A stretch of DNA of 7,507 bases from Verrucomicrobiales bacterium (GTDB lineage: Bacteria > Verrucomicrobiota > Verrucomicrobiia > Verrucomicrobiales > SKLO01): positions 1 to 7,507 of the forward strand of contig SKLO01000278.1 of the NCBI GenBank assembly GCA_007123195.1, written 5' to 3'. The translations under genes and the position numbers were made by a program. Of the stretch, positions 1 through 6,500 are shown piece after piece (positions within the stretch are counted from its first letter, which is position 1; each line of letters begins with the position of its first letter). Under the pieces are notes generated by a model, which saw only the letters and a list, made by a program, of their open reading frames with translations, searched no databases and was not told where the DNA came from.

Positions 1-367
1 CGATCCCGCAGTCAATGAAATCGGCGATGTTGCGGGTTGCCAGCGGCATTTGATGTGCTGCGGCTGTCGCGGCGATCAGCATGTCGGAGGGATGACGGGC
101 CACGCCGTTGGCGGAAAAGGCGCCGCGCATGACTCCAGCGTTCTTCGCAATGGCAGGCGTCACCGGAAGCAGGCGGCATTGGCTTTCAATGAATTGCTCC
201 AGCCACAATCTCTTGACCGGCAGGTTTCTTCTGCTCAGCCCGTAAACCAGCTCTTCGTAGGCGATCACACTCAAAAAGAACCCCGACTGACGGCCCGCCC
301 ACCTGAGAACGTTTTCGTCAGGTTCACGGCGCATCAGTTCGCTCACGATGTTGGTATCGATCAGCAT
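1..367 (-). CDS. vapC: VapC/FitB-type PIN-domain toxin, C-terminus cut by window edge
   Basis: Probable toxin of a type II toxin-antitoxin pair; PIN-domain toxins of this family are Mg-dependent ribonucleases. The frame is open from the ATG at 367-365 to the left edge, giving 122 complete codons; the family is usually about 130-140 residues, so only a short C-terminal end is missing. The protein opens M-L-I-D-T-N-I-V-S-E-L-M. The four expected acidic residues are visible: D4, E39 (in an S-V-I-A-Y-E-E-L stretch), D95 (H-P-S-D-M-L-I-A-A-T-A) and D116 (T-R-N-I-A-D-F). The ATG is the first possible start, because an in-frame TGA lies about 10 bases upstream. A GGAGG sits only 2 bases before it, closer than ideal. 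The gene follows the Phd-like antitoxin gene after a 76-base gap. Hand counts of several 60-base rows give about 52-58% GC, clearly below the rest of the window. The RNA target cannot be told from sequence. Confidence 0.87.
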   Translation of the reverse strand, partial: MLIDTNIVSELMRREPDENVLRWAGRQSGFFLSVIAYEELVYGLSRRNLPVKRLWLEQFIESQCRLLPVTPAIAKNAGVMRGAFSANGVARHPSDMLIAATAAAHQMPLATRNIADFIDCGI

Positions 368-400
368 GACCTCCGATCAACCTGAAAACAGAAATCAAAC

Positions 401-431
401 CACTGATGAACCGTCACTGATGGACACTGAT
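401..431. repeat. Three direct copies of CACTGAT between antitoxin and toxin genes
   Basis: CACTGAT occurs at 401-407, 415-421 and 425-431; the first two extend to CACTGATG. On the transcribed strand they read ATCAGTG. They lie wholly in the noncoding gap between the antitoxin stop and the toxin start, a locally AT-richer stretch (about 45% GC for 361-420). The start-to-start spacings are 14 and 10 bases. The repeats are seen directly. A role as protein-binding sites, for instance for the antitoxin or the toxin-antitoxin complex, is inference only. Confidence 0.7.
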
Positions 432-443
432 TGCTCTTTGGGA

Positions 444-719
444 TCAATCATCCTCGCCCAGTGGTTCGGATGCGGAGGGCCTGGGGGCACCGCGCTTGGG
501 AGCCTCAATGTCCTCGGCCTCAACCGCCAGAAGGGGTCGCAGGCGTTCAAGGGTCTCGGCGACCGTTTCCCGCTGGTCGCCCGCGATTTGGTGGGGCGGT
601 TGCACCACCGCCAATGACTTGCCCCGCAGCGTCACCACGAGGGGTTCCCCGGTCTCGCGGATTTCCTTCAAGAGTCCGAGGCATCGGGCCTTGAATTTTG
701 AAACCTGAATCGTTTTCAT
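444..719 (-). CDS. Phd/YefM-family antitoxin
   Basis: A 91-residue antitoxin, partner of the PIN-domain toxin encoded just downstream on the same strand. The N-terminal half has the Phd/YefM layout. It begins M-K-T-I-Q-V-S-K-F-K-A-R-C-L (residues 1-14), continues with a helix and a turn (L-L-K-E-I-R-E-T-G-E-P), and then has a strand pair ending L-R-G-K-S-L-A-V-V-Q-P (31-41). This region normally dimerises and binds the operator. The C-terminal half (about 48-91) is charged and low in complexity, rich in E, P and D, as expected of the flexible segment that wraps the toxin. By family knowledge it would neutralise the toxin and repress its own promoter. Only a weak GGGG-type ribosome site precedes the ATG. 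The 76-base gap to the toxin is longer than the overlap or few bases usual in such pairs. Confidence 0.85.
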   Translation of the reverse strand: MKTIQVSKFKARCLGLLKEIRETGEPLVVTLRGKSLAVVQPPHQIAGDQRETVAETLERLRPLLAVEAEDIEAPKRGAPRPSASEPLGEDD

Positions 720-734
720 GGCCCCAGCTTTGCA

Positions 735-758
735 TGGTCAACCCAAGTGGTCAAGTGG
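735..758 (-). promoter_or_regulatory. Candidate antitoxin promoter/operator with interleaved direct repeats
   Basis: Just upstream of the antitoxin start lie two interleaved direct repeats: TGGTCAA at 735-741 and 748-754, and CAAGTGG at 744-750 and 752-758. On the transcribed strand the upstream TTGACC (754-749) resembles a -35 box. The hexamer 17 bases further on (AAAGCT) is a poor -10 box, so the promoter call is weak. Repeats at this place fit the autorepression expected of a Phd-type antitoxin. There is no clean palindrome, only ACC/GGT half-matches. The repeats are seen directly; the function is inferred. Confidence 0.35.
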
Positions 759-846
759 AGACCTGCTGTGCGTGCTGCGCAAGGGGTGGTGCCGGGACCA
801 CGCGGCAGGATCTTTCGCAGGGGGCGGACGGAGCGGTGAAGGAAGT

Positions 847-874
847 GGGCGTGGGGAACGAGCGGCGCACGCCC
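847..874 (-). terminator. Possible 3'-end stem-loop after uup
   Basis: A perfect 7-base inverted repeat (GGGCGTG at 847-853, CACGCCC at 868-874) with a 14-base loop starts 25 bases after the uup stop codon. On the minus strand it is followed by ACTTCCTTC, which has some T but is not a proper T-run. It could help end the uup transcript or stabilise its 3' end. In GC-rich DNA such stems arise by chance. Confidence 0.28.
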
Positions 875-898
875 CGGTTTCCGAATCACCCGCGACCG

Positions 899-2794
899 TC
901 AATCATCGGCCTGCTGGCGGATGGCCTCGAGTTGCTCCCAGCGGGCGTAGAGGGCGGTGACCTTTTGCTTGTCCTGCTCGAGCTGCTGTTCCAACTCCTG
1001 CCAGTTGTCGGCGTGGCTCTGGTAGAAGTCGGGCTCGGCGAACCGGGCCTCGAGCCGGGCGACGCGTTCCTCGGCTTCGAGGATGGCTTGTTCCATGCCC
1101 TCCAGCTCGCGCGCCTCCTTCCATTTCAGCTTGCGGGGCCTGGCGGCGGTGCGGTCGCCTCGTGGCTGGCCGCTGGACGCGGTGGCGGAGACGGGTGCGT
1201 TGGCTTGCGCAAGCCGTTCGCCGCGTTTTTCAAGGTAGTAGTCGTAGTCGCCGGGCTGCCAGACGACGTTCTGGCCGCCCTCGAAGGCGAGGATCGAGGT
1301 GCAAACGCGGTTGAGGAAATAGCGGTCGTGGCTGACGACGATGACGCTGCCGTTGAACGCCACCAGAGCTTCCTCCAGCAGCCGCAGCGTGCCGAGGTCG
1401 AGGTCGTTGGTGGGTTCGTCGAGCACCAGCACGTTGCCGCCGCGCTTGAGGATCTTGGCCAGCAGCACGCGGCTGCGCTCGCCACCGCTGAGGAACTCGA
1501 TGCGGCTGTTGATGCGCTCGTCGGTGAACAGGAACCGGCGCAGGTAGGCGCGCAGGGTGATCGACTCGTCGCCGAGACTGACATGTTCACTGCCCTCGCC
1601 GACCTCCTCCCAGACCGATTTGTTAGGGTCGATCGCGAGCCGGTCCTGGTCGATGAAGTTGATCTCGGAGCGGGCGCCGACCTCGACGGTGCCCTGCCAG
1701 GGTTCCAGCTGGCCGAGCATCACCTTGAGCAGGGTGGACTTGCCGAGGCCGTTGCGGCCGACGATGCCGACGCGCTCGCCGGGGCCGAGGCGGAAGTTGA
1801 GGTTGCGGAACAGGGTGAGGTCGCCGCGGCCGCAGGTGACGTCGGTCAGCTCGATCACGCGGTCGCCCAGCTTGGGCGCGGGCGGGATGATCAGATCGAC
1901 GTCCAGCTCCGCTTCGGGCGGGGCCTCGGCGGCGGTGTCGTAGTAGCGCTGGATGCGGTCGCGGGACTTGGTCCGGCGGGCGCTTGGGCTGCGCCGGACC
2001 CATTCGATCTCGCGTGTCAGGAAGCGCTGGCGCTTGTGCTCCTGCATTTCGGCCTGCGCCTGTCTCGCGGCGCGCGCGAGCAGGTAGTCGGTGTAGTTGC
2101 CGGGATAGGAGGTGAAGGCGCCCTGCGCCAGTTCGACGATGCGGCTGGAGATCTGGTCGAGGAAGTAGCGGTCGTGGGTGACGAACAGGCAGGTGCCCTG
2201 ATAGCGGGCGAGGAAGGCCTCGAGCCACTCGATCGACTCGGTGTCAAGGTGGTTGGTCGGCTCGTCGAGGATCAGGAAATCGGGTCGCTCGACCAGCGCG
2301 CGGCACAGCGCCACGCGGCGCCGCTCGCCCCCTGACAAGGTGCCCACCACGCGCTCCGGTTCGGGCGCGTGCAGGTGGTTGATCAGGGTGTCGATGCGGC
2401 TGTCGAGGTTCCAGCCGTCGAGTTGCTCGATGCGGTCGAGCAGCTTGCCGCTGAGCGGGCTGTCGCCGGGGGTGTGTTCGTAGCGCTCGATGAGATCGAG
2501 CACCTGGCGCCCGCCGGCGCGGATGTTGTCGAGCACGGTGGCTTCGGGCTGCAGCTCGAACACCTGCGGCAGGTAGCCGATGACAAGTTCGCGACGGCGC
2601 GAGACGGTGCCGGAGTCGGGCTCGGTCTCACCGGCGACGATGCGCAGGAAGGTCGACTTGCCGGTGCCGTTGCGGCCGACCAGGCCGACCCGTTCGCCCT
2701 CGTGGATGGTCAGGGAGGCGCGGTCGAGCACCACCTGGTTGCTGTAGCGGACCACCAGCTCGCTGGCGCTGACAATGGGTGCGGTATCGGTCAT
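899..2794 (-). CDS. uup: ABC-F family ATPase, Uup type
   Basis: A 631-residue protein with two ABC ATPase domains and no membrane segment, so a soluble ABC-F protein and not a transporter. Domain 1 has Walker A G-R-N-G-T-G-K-S-T (40-48), signature L-S-G-G-E-R (153-158), Walker B ending L-D-E-P-T-N-H-L-D (176-184) and switch histidine H208. A basic linker at about 240-305 contains the E-I-E-W-V-R-R motif. Domain 2 has Walker A G-R-N-G-L-G-K-S-T (346-354), signature (435-440), Walker B ending L-D-E-P-T-N-D-L-D (458-466) and H489. After a variable stretch (about 525-550), residues 552-631 form a charged, coiled-coil-like tail, typical of Uup. Both active sites look intact. Uup proteins act at ribosomes, and in E. 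coli loss raises precise transposon excision; the tail binds DNA. The length is normal for the family (E. coli Uup is about 635). The ATG at 2794 has only a weak AAGGG 11-12 bases upstream; see the leader feature. The taxonomic flavour of the linker is not typically proteobacterial. Confidence 0.92.
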   Translation of the reverse strand: MTDTAPIVSASELVVRYSNQVVLDRASLTIHEGERVGLVGRNGTGKSTFLRIVAGETEPDSGTVSRRRELVIGYLPQVFELQPEATVLDNIRAGGRQVLDLIERYEHTPGDSPLSGKLLDRIEQLDGWNLDSRIDTLINHLHAPEPERVVGTLSGGERRRVALCRALVERPDFLILDEPTNHLDTESIEWLEAFLARYQGTCLFVTHDRYFLDQISSRIVELAQGAFTSYPGNYTDYLLARAARQAQAEMQEHKRQRFLTREIEWVRRSPSARRTKSRDRIQRYYDTAAEAPPEAELDVDLIIPPAPKLGDRVIELTDVTCGRGDLTLFRNLNFRLGPGERVGIVGRNGLGKSTLLKVMLGQLEPWQGTVEVGARSEINFIDQDRLAIDPNKSVWEEVGEGSEHVSLGDESITLRAYLRRFLFTDERINSRIEFLSGGERSRVLLAKILKRGGNVLVLDEPTNDLDLGTLRLLEEALVAFNGSVIVVSHDRYFLNRVCTSILAFEGGQNVVWQPGDYDYYLEKRGERLAQANAPVSATASSGQPRGDRTAARPRKLKWKEARELEGMEQAILEAEERVARLEARFAEPDFYQSHADNWQELEQQLEQDKQKVTALYARWEQLEAIRQQADD

Positions 2795-2828
2795 GACGGC
2801 TCGGCCCTTGCGCGGCGGCGGTGGAAGC

Positions 2829-2850
2829 GGGCCGATGGGCGGCCCTCCTT
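2829..2850 (-). promoter_or_regulatory. Strong Shine-Dalgarno overlapping a hairpin in the uup leader
   Basis: On the minus strand a near-ideal ribosome site, AAGGAGG (2850-2844), sits 49 bases before the uup ATG. No ATG, GTG or TTG lies at a suitable distance after it. Seven bases downstream is an ATC (2836-2834) that is in frame with uup, 14 codons before the ATG, with no stop between. A 6-bp stem (CGGCCC at 2840-2845 pairing with GGGCCG at 2829-2834, 5-base loop) overlaps the 3' end of the ribosome site. Either the site is fortuitous, or it marks an unusual start or a regulated leader. The sequences are seen; the role is inference. Confidence 0.3.
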
Positions 2851-2890
2851 CGCACCCGGCACGGGCGGGGCGGACCGTAGCTCGATTGGC

Positions 2891-2926
2891 ACCGGATTGC
2901 CAGCGCCGGCGGGCGCGGCGGCCGGT
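2891..2926 (-). terminator. GC-rich composite stem-loop just after the ynbE-ydbL stop
   Basis: Two bases after the stop codon of the fused lipoprotein gene begins an imperfect hairpin of 13 pairs. The outer stem is ACCGG/CCGGT (2891-2895 with 2922-2926), followed by a small internal loop, then GCC/GGC (2899-2901 with 2917-2919). After a one-base bulge the inner stem is GCGCC/GGCGC (2903-2907 with 2912-2916), closed by a 4-base loop. No T-run follows on the minus strand, so it is not a classical intrinsic terminator. It may stabilise the 3' end or mark the break between the ydb operon and uup. Confidence 0.35.
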
Positions 2927-2928
2927 TG

Positions 2929-3588
2929 TCAGCTTTCGGCTGACGGTTCGGGGTCGTCGTCGCCGGGGTCAGATTCCGTTCCGGGCTCCTGCTGGCCCGG
3001 GCGGCGGATGCCTTCGGGCCGCTGCCGGAGCTGCTGCCATTCATAGCTGCCGGTTTGTTCGTCGCGGATCTCGACCCACTCGCCGGGGAACGACTGGGCG
3101 ATGTTCTGCGCCGCCTGCTCTCGCTGGACCTGCTCCAGTCGCCGTCCGCTGTCGTCGGCCTCCCAGCGCATCAGCGACATGCGGTCGGCGTTTTCGGCGT
3201 CGACGGTTTCGACGGTGTATTCGCCCCAGGTGCCGGCCGGCTTGTTGAGGATGGTCAGCAGGCCGCGGTGGTTTTCGCCGATCAGGCGGTTGTTCTTGAG
3301 TTCCTGGATTTCCCCGGAGCGGTCGCGGCGGCGTTCGATGATGTCCTCGCGCTCGCGCTGTTGGATTTGCTCGACCTGGGAACGCTCCTCGGCGCCGATT
3401 TGGTGGACATCGACCCGCATGTTGATGTTGACCTCAATGGGTTCTGGCGTGGTGATGGGCACGGCCGGGAACGAGGTGCAGCCGCCGGCCAGCGCGACTG
3501 CCAGGGCTGCCGCCGCGGTGGACAGGCGCCGGAGTGGAGGTGCGTTGCGCGGAAAGGGGTCGGCTGGCTGTGGGGCGGCGTGCATCAT
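2929..3588 (-). CDS. ynbE-ydbL: Fused YnbE-YdbL (DUF1318) outer-membrane lipoprotein
   Basis: A 219-residue lipoprotein that appears to join two proteins encoded separately in E. coli. The signal peptide has an R-R-rich n-region and a hydrophobic core (about 22-33), ending in L-A-G-G-C with the lipidated cysteine at 37. The next residues are T-S, with no aspartate at +2, which favours the outer membrane. Residues 37-63 match YnbE: a proline-rich start, then P-E-P-I-E-V-N-I-N-M-R-V-D-V. Residues 64-98 are a highly charged, probably helical linker. Residues about 93-186 match YdbL/DUF1318: R-L-I-G-E-N-x-x-G-L-L near 101-111, V-E-T-V-D-A-E-N at 126-133 and P-G-E-W-V-E near 168-173. The tail (about 191-219) is acidic and disordered-looking. 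The start overlaps the ydbH stop (ATGA), with GGAG 5 bases ahead, so translation is coupled to ydbH. A second ATG follows immediately. Family role: partner of YdbH in intermembrane lipid transport. Domain assignment rests on remembered family motifs, not a search. Confidence 0.83.
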   Translation of the reverse strand: MMHAAPQPADPFPRNAPPLRRLSTAAAALAVALAGGCTSFPAVPITTPEPIEVNINMRVDVHQIGAEERSQVEQIQQREREDIIERRRDRSGEIQELKNNRLIGENHRGLLTILNKPAGTWGEYTVETVDAENADRMSLMRWEADDSGRRLEQVQREQAAQNIAQSFPGEWVEIRDEQTGSYEWQQLRQRPEGIRRPGQQEPGTESDPGDDDPEPSAES

Positions 3589-6500
3589 TCGGTCTCCAGG
3601 ACGGCGGTGCGGGCGGCCTGCCGCAGGCGCTCGGGAAGCACTGGCTCAATGAACATGGACAACGGCTGGCCGTGAAGTTCAACGTCAAATGCGCGGATGC
3701 CCTGCTCGCCTGAGAGTTTGAGCGAGATGTTGCCGCCGAGACGGCCCAGTTCGAAGTCGCCCGCGCCCTCACGGTATTCAAACCAGCGCAGCGGCTCGAT
3801 GCCGAGTTTGGCGATCTCGCGTTTGAGCGGGGACCAGGCGGGCGGCAGGTTTTCCAGCACGCCGTCGAGCTGGCTGATGTGAATGAGGCCGGGGGTGGTG
3901 CCGGTCAGGTCGCCGTAGGCCTCGAACAGTTCCTCCAGGTTGCCTTGGGCGACCATGTTGAGGTTGACGGTGCCGTCCATCAGGAAATACTCGGGGCTGA
4001 TCACTTCGGTCAGGCCGCGCATGTTGATGCCGGTGAACGACAACCAGCCGTCCCAGTTGTAGAGGTGTTCGAGGTAGATGTTGAACTCGCCGTTGACGTA
4101 GCCGTCGTAGGCGTCGCCGCCGAGACCGACGTAGATGCCGAACCGGTCGTAGGAGATGGACAGGTAGGCGTTGGTGGCCGAGAAATCGCGCCAGCGGATG
4201 TGGTCGGCCCGCAGCACCTCCACCAGGTTGTTGTCGTCGCCGGCCACGGGCAGGTGGAACAGAACCTCGCCGCTGAGACCATCGAGGTGGAGGTCGAGTT
4301 GATCGAAGTGATAGTCGCCGCGCGGCACCTCGAAGCTGGCGTCGAGGCGGCCGTCGGCCAGCTCGGTTTCAGCGGAAAAGGGGAACGGGTTGGGAAACAG
4401 GGCCACGCCCTTGGGCGCGACCACGAGCTGGCCGGACTCGACCTCGATGCGCAGGATGTTCCACCCGGCTGGTTCGTCGGCGGCCGGCAGCGGCATGTCG
4501 GGCGCGCCATTGGCCTCGGCCTCGCCGCGGGTCAGGTCGCGGTATTCGTCGATGTAGGCAAACAGGTGCTGGCCGATGTTGAGCGTCGGCGCGATCACCT
4601 GAACGCGGTCGATCTCCTGCCGCAGCAGTCCGGCCAGGGTGAACTCGACGAACACCGAGGGCAGGTCGGCGACCACGTAACGGATGTCCTGCGGCGACCT
4701 CAGGGCGGTGCTCAGTTCCAGCTTGATCAGCTCGCCGCCTTCGCGCATGCGCGCCGCGACGAGAGGCACCATGTCGGTGCTGAGATCGAGGGCGATCGGC
4801 AGGTCGGGCAGGCCCGGCGCAATGTCGGCGATGGTCAGCATCGATTCCCGCAGGATGAGCCTCTCGAAGTGCCAGTCGGGCAGCCATGGATTGGGTTCGC
4901 CGGCCGGATCGGGGTCGGCGCCGGCGGATGCCGGCGGAGGTTCCGCCGGGGGGTCGCCATTGTCCTCGGCAAAGTGGTCACGCAGGCCGCGGCCGGCGGT
5001 CAGCCGGGCGCCGACCAGCTCGATCTCGCCAAGGCTGCCGTTCTGCCACAGCTCGTCCGGCCGCGTGAGCAGGGTGACCTGCGAAATCCGGGCGACCGGC
5101 TGCTCTGAAACCGCTGGCAACATCGCCCGCAGGTCACCCAGTTCGACGAAGTAAGCCGGTTGGCCGTCGCTGGTATCGGTGGTGGTTTGCACGACCAGCG
5201 AGCCGCTGACTTCGGGCATTCGCAACGGCAGCGGACCGACCTGCAGTTCCCCGTCCCTGACCTCCAGTTCGCGCGCCCACCAGCCGTGCCACAGGGGGCG
5301 GTCGGTGCCCGGCTCGACGCGCATGGAGCGTTGACCCGGCGGCTCGGCGCCTGTTCCGGTTGGGGCAAACCACGGCACGTTGTCGCTGGTGACCCGCCAC
5401 AGCGGGGCGGACAGGGCGACGAGTTCAAAGGTCCGTTCGGCCATCAATTGCTCCGGCGCCAGATCCAGACGAATGGTGTCGGCGGCAAAAAACGGCTCCC
5501 TCCCCGGATAGCGGGCGACGACGGAATTCAGCGCGAGGCGTTGCAACCCGCCGGAGTGCCATCCCGCCAGCCGACGGCCCATCGGGCTGCCGGCTCCGGA
5601 TTCAGTGGCATTGTCCCAGTCCGCCAGTTCGGCGTGGATGCCCAGCTCGATTTCGGCGACCTCCGGCCCGAAGCCGGACATGACCAGGCGGCCGTCGACC
5701 AGCAGCAACTTCTGCAGCGCGAAACCGGGGGCGCCGGCCCCGGGTTGGTTGTCCGCGGCTTCCGGGTCGGTCGGCGGCAGCAGCGCCCGCCAGCCATCCA
5801 GCGCGGTTTGCAGTGCCGGGGTCAGGTTGACCACGGGCGAGTCAAGCGTGGCCCGCCGGATGTCGATGGATTCGCCGGGCGCCGATTGCCGCGCCGACAG
5901 GGTGGTGCGATGGATTGCGATCCGACCGCCGGGACCGTCGACCGGGGGAGCGAGGTCGAGGTCATCGACGACCACATCGAAGCCGCCGAGGTGCCAGCCG
6001 CCGTCGGTGCTCCAGCCACCTTGCCGGGTCTCCATGGTGAGCTTGGCTTCCAGGCCGGGCACCTGGACGTTCACCGCGCCGGCATCGCCTGATGGGGCGA
6101 CCGCCATGCCTCCGCGCAGGTTGAGCCGGCCCCGATCCAGCCCCAGGCGGTCCCAGCTCACCCGCGACACCCACACCGGCGCCGAGGGCGCGGTCAGCGG
6201 CTCGGGGACCTGCAGCGCGGTGGCCGCGGCGGGCGTGACGGATGGATCGTCCGGATTCGGCTCCGGATCGGATGCGGGCGAACGGCGCGCGGGCAGCCTC
6301 GACGCCAGCTCCGCCAGTGCCTGCGGGGTCAGATCGATCACGGGCTCCGTCAGCGTCAGATCCACCACCCGCAGGTGACCGCCCTCCAGGGTGAATCCCG
6401 CCGAGATTTCAGCCAGTCTCAGGTGCCCCTCCGCCAGCGACGGGTCGACCGCACCGTCGGGCGCGGGGGGGCGGGGCAGGTCGATCTCCAGGTCGCGCAG

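Noticed and set aside
50..617. Plus-strand frames at 50-385 and 348-617
   Set aside because: They lie opposite the PIN toxin and Phd-type antitoxin, whose motifs on the minus strand are clear.
786..801. Inverted repeat GTGGT/ACCAC between uup and the antitoxin gene
   Set aside because: Only 5 pairs with no T-run; indistinguishable from chance in this composition.
698..2335. Long plus-strand open frame of 545 codons
   Set aside because: It is antisense to the ABC-F gene, whose Walker and signature motifs are certain. The translation is a run of A, V, E, G and L typical of the complement of GC-rich coding DNA.
899..2794. Reading the tandem ABC protein as a drug exporter or antibiotic resistance factor
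   Set aside because: No membrane segments and no partner permease. The C-terminal coiled tail and linker fit housekeeping Uup better than a resistance-type ABC-F.
3055..3675. Plus-strand open frame of 206 codons opposite the lipoprotein gene
   Set aside because: The minus strand carries a lipobox and recognised domain motifs; the plus translation has none.
3879..5108. Plus-strand open frame of 409 codons
   Set aside because: Antisense shadow of the YdbH-like gene; composition (V, Q, D, H, G rich) with no domain motif.
5160..6092. Plus-strand open frame of 310 codons, and a similar one at 6375-7277
   Set aside because: Both are opposite the YdbH-like gene and low in complexity, explained by high third-position GC in that gene.
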